NCBI GenBank assembly: GCA_002391625.1
Contig: DGFJ01000025.1
Coordinates: 1-42,989, forward strand
Direction: 5' to 3'
Length of the DNA stretch: 42,989 bases
DNA from: Ruminococcaceae bacterium UBA3903
GTDB lineage: Bacteria; Bacillota; Clostridia; Oscillospirales; Acutalibacteraceae
In this document: one piece after another, positions 31,780 through 39,372 of the stretch
Layout of the letters: every line of letters begins with the position of its first letter
How positions within the stretch are numbered: the stretch's first letter is position 1
Position numbers and translations under genes: made by a program
Notes under the pieces: model-generated
What the model saw: only the letters and a program-made list of their open reading frames with translations
Database searches by the model: none
Told to the model about the DNA's origin: nothing

Positions 31780-33072
31780 TCATTCCATTTGCGACAAAAT
31801 CTCTTTTGGGTTAAATCTCATCATTGGAAGGCAGGATATAAGAACGGCAATGCATAAAATTACGATACCTACTATGGAAACAATTTCAAAATGCTGAATA
31901 CTAACAGCAATGCTCTGAATATCTTTACCAAATAGTCCGCCTAATTTTCCTGCAATCAGAGTACTGAACCAATATGAGCAGGGGAAAGCAACTATGGAAA
32001 TCAAAATAGTTTCCAAGAGATACTGTAACAGAATTGCAGGTTTTGATTCTCCGATAGATAATAGGATACCAATTTCTTTTTTTCTGCTTTTCATCCACAT
32101 TAAGAGAATAAGCGTAATAATTCCAATACTAATAATTACCACAATCACAATGAGGGAAATAATTAAGGTGCTCACATTTGACATAGAACTTGCTGTTCGT
32201 TCATAGACCTCGTCATTCGCTGTAACAACAAAATTGTTCCAGTTAATGGAAGATATATTTTGTGCTTCTTGTATTATGGTTTCGAGTTTTTGAGGGTCGT
32301 TTACAAAAAAGTCAGCAGAAGCATATCCAACATCTGCATAATTAGACAGCATTTCTTTCATTGCGCACTCACTGATAAAAGCATAGTTGGCATAGTCATA
32401 ATAAGATGCTTCATCATAGTTATTCTTTTCATCGGTTTTATCTGCAATAATGTCAAAAAGACCAATGATTTTCAGATTGAGTGTTTTATCACCAGAATAT
32501 GGGTCATTGACTGCTTGTATTGTATCTCCAACCTTTAATTTGTGCTTATCAGCAATATCCTTGCTAATAACAACTCCATTGCTTATATCTGTATCAATCG
32601 TGCTTCCATCGCACATTTCTAATGCACCTGATAAAAACAAAGAATGATACTCAGAATTGATACAACCAAAAGAATAAAACATACAATCAACTTCTGCGTG
32701 TCCAATAGGATTAAGCTGCTCTAAAAAATTGCCGTTGGAATCTGATAAACACAAAATACTTTTAACAGAGGCGTTATAGCCCTCAACACCTTCAATGCCT
32801 CCGATGTTCTTAAGCATTTCATTTGACAAAAACTCTTGTGTACTGTAAGAGCCACCTTTACCGTTGCCCCAACCACCTGTTGATGTGTTTCGGCTGACTG
32901 TGAAGCTTGTGCCTGTTGTTCCTCTAAGCTCAGCTGACTGTGTTTCCTGTGCATCCAATATTGCAAGCCCAGAAATTACAAGCGATGCCACAGCGAAAAC
33001 AACACCAAAAATTAAAATACTTTTTTTCCATTTGCGTACTATGTATAAGCACGCTCTCTTAAATATGTTCAT
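31780..33072 (-). CDS. FtsX-type ABC permease 2
   Basis: This 430-aa paralogue of the neighbouring permease has the same layout: an N-terminal helix, a large extracellular domain rich in Ser/Asn, and three C-terminal helices with SRKKEIGILLSIGESK in the coupling region. The ATG at 33072 is chosen because AAGGAGG lies 8 bases upstream; an in-frame start at 33111 has no such site and would cover the promoter region. It is the first gene of the transporter operon and follows the direct-repeat promoter at 33098-33135. Confidence 0.9.
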   Translation of the reverse strand: MNIFKRACLYIVRKWKKSILIFGVVFAVASLVISGLAILDAQETQSAELRGTTGTSFTVSRNTSTGGWGNGKGGSYSTQEFLSNEMLKNIGGIEGVEGYNASVKSILCLSDSNGNFLEQLNPIGHAEVDCMFYSFGCINSEYHSLFLSGALEMCDGSTIDTDISNGVVISKDIADKHKLKVGDTIQAVNDPYSGDKTLNLKIIGLFDIIADKTDEKNNYDEASYYDYANYAFISECAMKEMLSNYADVGYASADFFVNDPQKLETIIQEAQNISSINWNNFVVTANDEVYERTASSMSNVSTLIISLIVIVVIISIGIITLILLMWMKSRKKEIGILLSIGESKPAILLQYLLETILISIVAFPCSYWFSTLIAGKLGGLFGKDIQSIAVSIQHFEIVSIVGIVILCIAVLISCLPMMRFNPKEILSQME

Positions 33073-33097
33073 TAGTTTGACCTCCTTTGTTGAATAA

Positions 33098-33135
33098 ATA
33101 TTAGTCTTCAAAAATGGAGTTAAGGTGGAGTTAAG
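33098..33135 (-). promoter_or_regulatory. Response-regulator-type operator/promoter of the ABC operon
   Basis: Two copies of TGGAGTTAAG (plus strand 33115-33124 and 33126-33135) have an 11-base period. On the minus strand a TAATAT -10 hexamer (33103-33098) follows 11 bases after the repeats, with no proper -35. This is the usual geometry of an OmpR-family activator site. A second site with the same geometry lies at 35243-35278. Confidence 0.72.
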
Positions 33136-33150
33136 AAGTATTTCGGATAT

Positions 33151-33188
33151 AACAAAAGCGGGCTGTCCAAAAACAGTCCGCCTTTGTT
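33151..33188 (-). terminator. Terminator after the histidine kinase gene
   Basis: A 16-position stem with one mismatch and one G-T pair (33151-33166 with 33173-33188) lies just past the kinase stop codon on the minus strand, and its far arm is rich in T. It separates the two-component operon from the regulated ABC operon. Confidence 0.75.
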
Positions 33189-33197
33189 ATTGTAAAG

Positions 33198-34562
33198 TTA
33201 AGAGAATAATACAGTGAAGTTTACGCCCTGTTCGGTATTAACCATCTGATAATTCATTCCGTGATGGTCAAGAATTGTTTTTACAATATAGAGTCCTAAT
33301 CCACTGCCACCTGTATTTCTGCTTCGAGATTTCTCTACTCGATAAAAAGGATTAAAAATCTGCTCTAAATCTTCATTTACAATATGAATTCCTGTATTTT
33401 CCACGCTGAGAAAATTATCACTCAACTTAATGATAACGGTTTCTTTTTCGGGAGAGTATTGAACTGCATTTCCTATAATATTTGAAAATGCCCGATATAA
33501 TAAATCTTTGTCACCAACACATTTGACATCTTTAGGCAAAGTAATATTTATTGCAATTTCTTTATCCTCAGCCATTCCCCCAGAATTGCGAATACATTTC
33601 TGTATTAGTTCAGATATGTTAACTTCTGCTTTTGAAACCTGAAAATCACTTCCGCCCATTTTGGCAGCTACAAGAATTTCTTTGACCAGCTTTTCCATAT
33701 CATTGACTGTTTTTAGTGAATGCCGTAAATAAGTATCTCTGTCTTTGTAATCACCAACCTGATAAATCATTCCCTCCAATTCTCCTTTGATAATAGTAAT
33801 AGGAGTTTTTAGTTCGTGAGAAACTGAAGTAAAAAAGTCAATTCGCTGTTTTTCTTGTTTTCGTTCTTTTTCAATATCCATTTGCAGCTGTTCATTTGCC
33901 TGCCTAAGACTGTCCAAAGCATTCGTCAGTTTACCCGCCATATCATTTAAGCTCAAAGCCAAGATACCGATTTCATCGTTTCTGGAAGTATCGCATTGCC
34001 AGGTCATATCCAAATTAGACATCCTTTTCGCCACACCGCATATTTTAACCAAAGGCTTTGAAAAGGAACGTGAACAGACATAAGCCCCTGTAATAGCTAT
34101 CAGCAGAATAACAACTATAATCAGTGGGAGCAATTTTATTAAAACATCATAGGACTGCGATACTGCCACAAAGGTTGCTGTTGCATTGACTTTGTACTCT
34201 TGATTATCATAAGAAAAAAATGCTGTTGTACTCAATGCTTTTGCAGAAGAAGGAACTTCCTCTGTACCTGCTGTATTGATATTAAAAATTTCATTTCCCA
34301 CACTATCAAAAATTTCTATGGACGCATTATTCTTAATAGAGAAATCCATAATTGATTGTGAATTGTTTTCTACACCATTGTTTTCAAGCTCCGTTATAAG
34401 AACCTGAAAACTTTTTGAAAATTGGCTTTCCAACTCTGTTTGATAATTCTTCGGGAGAAAATATAGCACAAGCCCATAAATAATGATGCAGCACGCAACT
34501 AATAATGACAGCATACTTAAAAATGTTTTCAGACCAATACTTTCCTTAATTTTCTTTCGCAA
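33198..34562 (-). CDS. Sensor histidine kinase
   Basis: This 454-aa membrane kinase passes an envelope signal to the response regulator encoded upstream. Membrane helices lie at about 13-36 and 141-163, with an extracellular sensor loop between. HAMP spans about 160-215. The phospho-acceptor is H249 in SVSHELKTP, and the ATP-binding domain shows NIIGNAVQYS and GSGLGLYIVK. The start is TTG at 34562 with GGGGTGGG upstream, overlapping the regulator gene by 17 bases. A long extracellular loop is unlike the short-loop BceS kinases, so it probably senses on its own. Confidence 0.92.
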   Translation of the reverse strand: MRKKIKESIGLKTFLSMLSLLVACCIIIYGLVLYFLPKNYQTELESQFSKSFQVLITELENNGVENNSQSIMDFSIKNNASIEIFDSVGNEIFNINTAGTEEVPSSAKALSTTAFFSYDNQEYKVNATATFVAVSQSYDVLIKLLPLIIVVILLIAITGAYVCSRSFSKPLVKICGVAKRMSNLDMTWQCDTSRNDEIGILALSLNDMAGKLTNALDSLRQANEQLQMDIEKERKQEKQRIDFFTSVSHELKTPITIIKGELEGMIYQVGDYKDRDTYLRHSLKTVNDMEKLVKEILVAAKMGGSDFQVSKAEVNISELIQKCIRNSGGMAEDKEIAINITLPKDVKCVGDKDLLYRAFSNIIGNAVQYSPEKETVIIKLSDNFLSVENTGIHIVNEDLEQIFNPFYRVEKSRSRNTGGSGLGLYIVKTILDHHGMNYQMVNTEQGVNFTVLFS

Positions 34563-35226
34563 TTCTATATCCCACCCCTCTAATAGTTTCTATATAGTCA
34601 TTGTCCAACTTCCTACGAATATTTTTTATATGCGTATTGACTATTTTTTCGTCACCAAAATAATCATACCCCCAAATACTGTTGAGCAAATTATCTCTGG
34701 AAAACACCCGCCCTTGATTTTCTAAAAAAAGCTTCAAGATTTCAAATTCACGGGCAGTGAGAGATATAGGATTGTCGTCTACAAAAACATCATAACTGAT
34801 TGTATCTAAAGTAATATTTTTATAGTGAATCACTGTATCGCCCGCTGTGTCGCTGTTATTTTCTGTCCTGCGGAGTACTGCTTCAATACGCCGTACAACC
34901 AATGGCATAGAAAAAGGCTTGGTTATGTAATCATCTGCTAAAGCATCAAAACCTTTCATCTGATTATCCTCATCATCAAGAGCAGTAACCATAATAATTG
35001 GTGTTTTTGTCTCTTTCCTCAATATTTCACACACTGCAAATCCATCAACCTTTGGCAACATTAAATCCAACAATATTAAGTCTGGATTACATTCGTGAAA
35101 TTTTGTAATTCCCTCGACACCATCATCAGCCAAACATACCGCATATCCTTCATCTTCAAGAAAGGCTTTGATGATGTTTTGAATGGACTTTTCATCTTCT
35201 ATAATTAAAATTGTCTTAGACAACAT
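34546..35226 (-). CDS. OmpR/PhoB-family response regulator
   Basis: This 226-aa regulator has a receiver domain with the phospho-acceptor D54 (DLILLDLMLP), acidic pocket residues E10/D11 and the conserved K in FITKPFSMP-type spacing (DDYITKPFS). A C-terminal winged helix follows, with LTAREFEILKLFLENQG and VNTHIKNIRRKL. The ATG at 35226 sits 5 bases after GGAGG; a GTG at 35232 overlaps that site. Matching 11-base repeats lie before its own gene and before the ABC operon, so autoregulation and activation of the transporter are likely. Confidence 0.95.
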   Translation of the reverse strand: MLSKTILIIEDEKSIQNIIKAFLEDEGYAVCLADDGVEGITKFHECNPDLILLDLMLPKVDGFAVCEILRKETKTPIIMVTALDDEDNQMKGFDALADDYITKPFSMPLVVRRIEAVLRRTENNSDTAGDTVIHYKNITLDTISYDVFVDDNPISLTAREFEILKLFLENQGRVFSRDNLLNSIWGYDYFGDEKIVNTHIKNIRRKLDNDYIETIRGVGYRIAKEN

Positions 35227-35242
35227 TATCACCTCCGAATAA

Positions 35243-35278
35243 AGTTTATCATATCATTGTGGAGTTTAGGTGGAGATG
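35243..35278 (-). promoter_or_regulatory. Operator/promoter before the response regulator gene
   Basis: TGGAGTTTAGG (35260-35270) and TGGAGATG (35271-35278) repeat with an 11-base period. On the minus strand a TAAACT hexamer (35248-35243) follows after 11 bases, the same spacing as at 33098-33135. The site overlaps the end of the upstream HTH gene. Confidence 0.62.
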
Positions 35279-35445
35279 TTTTTTCTTCTTGCATCAGTAG
35301 GCTTTTTTGCATTTTGAGGAATAAGCCATACACGGCTTAAATGAACAACTCCTTCAATACGCTTTTCAGAACACAGCTTTTGTACCCGTCGTTCCGATAG
35401 TTCCCACATCTTAGCAGCTTCTTGTACGGTCATATACTCAAACAT
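35266..35445 (-). CDS. Small excisionase/MerR-like HTH protein
   Basis: This 59-aa protein contains a helix-turn-helix of the HTH_17/excisionase type (MTVQEAAKMWELSERRVQKLC then RIEGVVHLSRVWLIP; quoted in parts), where a wing ends in the typical W-x-I-P. It could act as a local repressor or as an excision factor. GGAGGG stands before the ATG and a good promoter lies at 35475-35503. The stop codon lies within the response-regulator operator, so it probably heads the cargo transcription unit. Confidence 0.8.
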   Translation of the reverse strand: MFEYMTVQEAAKMWELSERRVQKLCSEKRIEGVVHLSRVWLIPQNAKKPTDARRKNIST

Positions 35446-35474
35446 AATTTACCCTCCAATAATCTCTACTCTAT

Positions 35475-35503
35475 ATTATAGTCGGTCAGCCGAATAATAT
35501 CAA
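35475..35503 (-). promoter_or_regulatory. Sigma-A promoter of the HTH/cargo unit
   Basis: On the minus strand TTGATA (35503-35498) and TATAAT (35480-35475) have a 17-base spacer. A TCGG-TCAG-CCGA inverted repeat lies inside the spacer and could be an operator. Confidence 0.75.
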
Positions 35504-35580
35504 TTGTGCAAATATGAGCTTTGATCGCTGTCTGCAAAATATTAATGCTCTGTTTTCAAGAAAGTGTGCCTCGTTAAATC

Positions 35581-35883
35581 TTACATTACCAATTCAGAAA
35601 TAAAGTACAGAGCCGATGAACTTAAGAAATAACTCATAGGTGCGTCCACAAAGCCAAGAGCATTTGCTTTTACGGCAAGCTGATTGATACGGTTGCCGAT
35701 GGCAGACAGCTCACGCATCATTTTATAAAACTCTGGGTCTGGCTTTTCGCAAAGCTGATACCCCTTGACCATTTCTCTAAGGAACGCTTCTTTTGAACGT
35801 CCTGACTTTTTCACAAGGGAAAGTAGCTTTTCTGCTTCATCCTCATCAAGACGGAAAAGTATCTGAACATTTCGCTTTCTCAT
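35581..35883 (-). CDS. MobC-like relaxosome protein with altered C-terminus
   Basis: MobC proteins assist the relaxase at the origin of transfer. This 100-aa copy has the normal ribbon-helix-helix-like front (RNVQILFRLDEDEAEKLLSL and FLREMVKGY) and the central ELSAIGNRINQLAVKANALG motif. After FVDAP it changes to a short hydrophobic tail (SYFLSSSALYFISELVM) where the family continues with a charged helix. The relaxase gene usually found next is absent; a cargo module stands there instead. The ATG at 35883 has GAGAGG upstream. A deletion or insertion at about 35640 is the simplest reading. Confidence 0.78.
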   Translation of the reverse strand: MRKRNVQILFRLDEDEAEKLLSLVKKSGRSKEAFLREMVKGYQLCEKPDPEFYKMMRELSAIGNRINQLAVKANALGFVDAPMSYFLSSSALYFISELVM

Positions 35884-35995
35884 TTTCTTCATCCTCTCTT
35901 TTTGAGAGCCTGTTTACTTGCACAAGGCACATACAGACAATGCCGCATAAACTCCCAAGCAATGTGCCAATAATAAAAAACAGTAGCTCGCTCAT
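35846..35995 (-). CDS. DUF3789-like small membrane protein
   Basis: This 49-aa protein begins MSELLFFIIGTLLGSLCGIV, a single membrane helix, followed by a short charged tail. It matches the small DUF3789 proteins that accompany mobC in clostridial conjugative elements. AAGGAG lies before the ATG. Its end overlaps the mobC start in another frame, a sign of translational coupling. The function is not established. Confidence 0.7.
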   Translation of the reverse strand: MSELLFFIIGTLLGSLCGIVCMCLVQVNRLSKREDEENEKAKCSDTFPS

Positions 35996-36085
35996 TCTTG
36001 AACTCCTTTCTTTAACGGGGTATTAGGGGCAACCCCTAACAAGCGAATTTGGTTAGCCAAATTCAGTGCTTGGTAAGACATAACA

Positions 36086-36376
36086 TCAGTCCTCGTCACC
36101 GCACATACAATAACCGCATATCGGACAGCAGCATTCACAATCCGAACAATCACCCTCATCATATTCGTCGGACTGAACCTCGCTTTCTTCACAGTCGTTC
36201 TCATTATCATCGGTAATGACCGCTTCTCCGCAGATAAAATCTTCTTCTGTAAAACGGATGAGGTCGGTGTCAAAAAGGATAGTTTTCATCTTTTCCTTTG
36301 CCTGTTCTGGAGTATTCGCCAAGACAGAAATGCTCTTTTCATAGTGAGCGGTAAGGTTAATTTTGTACTTATTCAT
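36086..36376 (-). CDS. DpnD/PcfM-like protein with Cys-rich tail
   Basis: This 96-aa protein has a short N-terminal domain (MNKYKINLTAHYEKSISVLA then TPEQAKEKMKTILFDTDLIRF; quoted in parts) resembling the DpnD/PcfM family of conjugative elements. An acidic region and a remarkable cysteine-rich end follow (CSDCECCCPICGYCMCGDED, eight Cys in 20 residues), which could bind zinc. AGGA lies about 8 bases before the ATG at 36376. The acidic, cysteine-rich tail is worth checking against relatives, as I cannot say how common it is. Confidence 0.65.
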   Translation of the reverse strand: MNKYKINLTAHYEKSISVLANTPEQAKEKMKTILFDTDLIRFTEEDFICGEAVITDDNENDCEESEVQSDEYDEGDCSDCECCCPICGYCMCGDED

Positions 36377-36439
36377 TATTGTTTTCCTCGCTTTCATCAT
36401 TAAAATTTAGTGGTTGTAGATTGAAAATAGGTCAGACAA

Positions 36440-37423
36440 TCAACGGGCATCACTCCTTTCACGGTGGGTAACAGGCGGTTTGATATGCAAATAGGATAAC
36501 AAAAAATCGTTGAAGTCCTTGCCGACAGGCGGCGGGGCATCAACGATTTCATAGTCTTTCTGCAATAATTCTTTCAAAGCTGCGGTGCATAATCGCCCCG
36601 TCTTATCGTTATCCAGATGCAGAAAAATGGTATTCACTTGTGGATTTGCCGCTAAATAAGTGGTTAGGGCAATGGGAATTTTGCTCTCACTGATTTCCTT
36701 TTTCGGCTGATATACGCCCGACAAAGAGAGCAGATTTTCCGATTTGTAGTCCTTACCCTCGCACTTTTGATAGGTGGCATAGGACAATAAATCAATGGCG
36801 GCTTCAAATAAATGCACAGAGGTACAGGGCTGATTTGCCAAAAGCCGAAACGAATACCGCTTGTCGCTGCCAGAAGCATCGTTCTTAAAACTACTCCCGA
36901 TGGTGCTGCGAAGGTCGGCATACTTAGGCGTTCCGCTTTCATCTTTGCCGATAAAAACAGCGTTGTGGTAGTCGGCACTTTCAAAAATCGTACCGTCTGC
37001 AATGCAATCTGCTATGAGCTGATAGTCAATCCCACGCCCGAAAAGGTAATTGACAACTCGGTTACAGTCCTTGTTTTTGGGCGGTAGAAGTAACACTTTA
37101 GGCTCATCCTTTTTGAGAGTAGGGGGTGGAGGTTTCCAATCTCCGCATTGCCCTGTAATGGTCTGCACTGCTTCCACAAAGGTGTAATCCTTAACCTTGA
37201 TAAGATAATCGAGGGCAGAAACACCGCCAAAACCTCTTGACCACCAGTACCATTTACCGTTGGAAATCTTCAAGCTGTCGTGTTCTCTGGTGCAGTACAC
37301 ATTGCCTGCTACACGCTGTAAATTGCTTGGCTCATAGACTTGCAGATAAGAAAGTAAGTCCATTTGCCGTGCCTGTTCAATCACGGTGGGGTCGAACTGC
37401 ACATAGTTATTAGTTCTTCTCAT
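36440..37423 (-). CDS. DUF3991/TOPRIM domain protein
   Basis: This 327-aa protein is of the primase-like type found in clostridial conjugative elements. An N-terminal part (about residues 15-95) resembles CHC2-like DNA-binding domains with SRGFGGVSALDYL. A TOPRIM-type catalytic region follows (about 200-310): an acidic motif FEAAIDLLSY, then FLHLDNDKTGR and GKDFNDFLL. TOPRIM proteins make or nick nucleic acid; a role in replicating the transferred strand is inferred. AGGAGGTG precedes the ATG. It lies downstream of the HNH-like orphan gene. Confidence 0.85.
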   Translation of the reverse strand: MRRTNNYVQFDPTVIEQARQMDLLSYLQVYEPSNLQRVAGNVYCTREHDSLKISNGKWYWWSRGFGGVSALDYLIKVKDYTFVEAVQTITGQCGDWKPPPPTLKKDEPKVLLLPPKNKDCNRVVNYLFGRGIDYQLIADCIADGTIFESADYHNAVFIGKDESGTPKYADLRSTIGSSFKNDASGSDKRYSFRLLANQPCTSVHLFEAAIDLLSYATYQKCEGKDYKSENLLSLSGVYQPKKEISESKIPIALTTYLAANPQVNTIFLHLDNDKTGRLCTAALKELLQKDYEIVDAPPPVGKDFNDFLLSYLHIKPPVTHRERSDAR

Positions 37424-37452
37424 TCAAAAAAATCACCTCCTGAAATAAATTT

Positions 37453-37480
37453 AGCCGACTGGCTGTTACACCAATCGGCT
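37453..37480 (-). terminator. Hairpin between HNH-like gene and TOPRIM gene
   Basis: AGCCGA and TGG (37453-37462) pair with CCA and TCGGCT (37471-37480). On the minus strand it is followed by AAATTTATTT, a weak terminator tail, just before the TOPRIM ribosome site. Confidence 0.5.
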
Positions 37481-37488
37481 ATGTAAAA
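37477..37488 (+). repeat. 12-base direct repeat flanking the HNH-like gene, copy 1
   Basis: GGCTATGTAAAA here is identical to 38909-38920; between the two lies only the HNH-like gene and its flanks. Confidence 0.65.
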
Positions 37489-37502
37489 TTGATTTATTAG
37501 TT

Positions 37503-38810
37503 TTATTTTGTTAAATCCATTTCTTGGTCATAAATGTCATAAAAAGCACCAATTCCATTTCGTATATAATCAGACAGCTCTTTATTTCTATCCATCTCCA
37601 TTATATGCATTAAAAAAGTTGTTTTATCTTCTTGCGTTCTTGTGATGGTATCGCTATTCAAATTTAAAATTATTGGTAAATTGGCATTAAATGATTTCGA
37701 AGCATCGTATTTATCCTTATTAACATATAGCTGGTTAATAATCTCTATTACAGTTACAATATTATTTTCTTCAAATCCTAATAAGCGAGCCATATCTATT
37801 TTACCTTCATCATATTTCTTCAATTTCGAAGAAAGTACATCAATCTCCCGTTTCAAAGTATGGATAGATAAAATCATAGTTGACATTATCTTTTCAATAC
37901 GTTTTACAAACTCTCTCCATAATCCAACGGTTATATTTTGTGGTTGAACAGTATAAAATGCAGGTTTTTTATTATTGTTAAGAGAGTACGCACCAAACGC
38001 TGTTGTGGATTTACTTCCATCTATATGATATAGATACAGTTCAAAAAATAATGCCTTCGTATCACAAGCAATTTTTTTTAAAGATTTACAAATTCTCACC
38101 CTATACGAAATTGTTTTCCAAAAATCAAATACAACATATTGATATCCATCAATATCATCATATTGAAACAAAGCATTTGTTCCCAGTTCAGATAATTGGT
38201 CTATTGCTGCATAATAATTTCCATCAATTAAAATATCAACAGGATTGTTTTCATTCTTTCCCAAAATATAATCTACAATTTCTCGATTTTCTTCCTGAAA
38301 TTCTTCAATATCATTTACATAGCAATACCATTCATATGCCATTTTGGCAATACTATGAACTGCATAAAAGCCAAGGAAACTATCTGAAGAAATAGTTTTG
38401 TGTAATGTCACGTCGCTTATGTCTACAGTAGATGCTTTTCCTTTACTAATTTTTTCTAATTTTTCCATAGGAGCCATCAGAATTTTTTTTCCTTCATTAT
38501 CAGCACCTGCCACTACTCCTTTTGGTGCAAACAAAGACTCCCTATTACTAATTTTAACATTGTGCATCTCTGTCCCATCTACTGATATATCTGCCTTATA
38601 CTGAATTAGTTTTCCATCACGAGTTGTAAGACCTAAATGGTTTCTAAAAAAATCCAAGTCAGCCACAAATTTTTTCTCGTAATTATCATTGGTTAATGCA
38701 TTATGTGTTTTACATACAAAAGATTTAGTTAATTTTGCACCTGTAATTGCATATGTGATTATATCAGATGAAGTAAGCTCCGCCTCAGAATTACAATAAA
38801 TACATTTCAT
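37503..38810 (-). CDS. HNH-like protein of unknown function
   Basis: This 435-aa protein starts with a treble-clef zinc motif like HNH endonucleases of the HNH_5 type: C3 and C6 in KCIYC, then C33-K-T-H36-N37. The rest (about residues 60-435) is a long domain that I do not recognise, with a predicted coiled-coil segment near LKREIDVLSSKLKKYDEG. The ATG at 38810 has TGGAG 8 bases upstream. It is much more AT-rich than the TOPRIM gene and the helicase gene on either side, and 12-base direct repeats flank it. It could be a phage-defence or restriction-type effector, but nothing in the sequence proves that. Confidence 0.6.
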   Translation of the reverse strand: MKCIYCNSEAELTSSDIITYAITGAKLTKSFVCKTHNALTNDNYEKKFVADLDFFRNHLGLTTRDGKLIQYKADISVDGTEMHNVKISNRESLFAPKGVVAGADNEGKKILMAPMEKLEKISKGKASTVDISDVTLHKTISSDSFLGFYAVHSIAKMAYEWYCYVNDIEEFQEENREIVDYILGKNENNPVDILIDGNYYAAIDQLSELGTNALFQYDDIDGYQYVVFDFWKTISYRVRICKSLKKIACDTKALFFELYLYHIDGSKSTTAFGAYSLNNNKKPAFYTVQPQNITVGLWREFVKRIEKIMSTMILSIHTLKREIDVLSSKLKKYDEGKIDMARLLGFEENNIVTVIEIINQLYVNKDKYDASKSFNANLPIILNLNSDTITRTQEDKTTFLMHIMEMDRNKELSDYIRNGIGAFYDIYDQEMDLTK

Positions 38811-38908
38811 TATATATTCTCCATTCAATTTTTCTATAAATTAGTGCCATTATGCCTGTATTTCTTCATAAATCATACCACATATTTATATCTTTTTCTA
38901 CCTATCTG

Positions 38909-38920
38909 GGCTATGTAAAA
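38909..38920 (+). repeat. 12-base direct repeat flanking the HNH-like gene, copy 2
   Basis: GGCTATGTAAAA, identical to 37477-37488. It immediately adjoins the terminator after the DUF6664-like gene. Confidence 0.65.
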
Positions 38921-38947
38921 GCGGCATCAGCTTTACGCCAATGCCGC
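38921..38947 (-). terminator. Terminator after the DUF6664-like gene
   Basis: GCGGCAT (38921-38927) pairs with ATGCCGC (38941-38947). On the minus strand TTTTACA follows. It would isolate the HNH-like gene from upstream transcription. Confidence 0.75.
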
Positions 38948-38965
38948 CATTCTTGATATTATCCG

Positions 38966-39295
38966 TCATAAAATTCCTGCTTTTTTGAGATAGCCAACAC
39001 TGTCATAGCACCCTCTGAAATACACGGCTTCAAGCTCCATATCGTGAAGCTTGTTGTGAAGCTCCATGACTTCAATCAATGCTTTGCACTCCTGCTCGCT
39101 CAGATTACTTGGCTTTTCCGTGTCCACTGCCAATAAAACAGCAGGGTATTTCTCGTAAATACCGTTTATTTCATCTTTTATGGCACGGTACTTTGGATTT
39201 GACTTACTTAAATTGAAAACAACAGAGCTGATAAATTCCTCAAATGCACCACTCTGAGTATCTACAAAGGTTTCAAATCTGAAATCATCAAACAC
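38966..39295 (-). CDS. DUF6664-like element protein
   Basis: This 109-aa protein (FDDFRFETFVDTQSGAFEEF, SNPKYRAIKDEI, IYEKYPAVLLAVDTEKPS, and the end YFRGCYDSVGYLKKAGIL) closely follows a conserved small protein of Tn1549-type elements that I associate with DUF6664. Its function is not known. I choose the GTG at 39295, 9 bases after GGAG; other in-frame starts up to 39343 are less well supported. It lies directly downstream of the giant helicase gene on the same strand. Confidence 0.72.
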   Translation of the reverse strand: MFDDFRFETFVDTQSGAFEEFISSVVFNLSKSNPKYRAIKDEINGIYEKYPAVLLAVDTEKPSNLSEQECKALIEVMELHNKLHDMELEAVYFRGCYDSVGYLKKAGIL

Positions 39296-39372
39296 CTTAT
39301 TCACCTCCAATTTACCTTTGTTGTACCTAATTATACAGCCCAAAAGACTGCATTACAAATGTGTGAACAGTA

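Noticed and set aside
35992..36273. 93-codon minus-strand frame overlapping the DpnD/PcfM-like gene
   Set aside because: It is a shadow frame: no start signal of its own and no recognisable domain.
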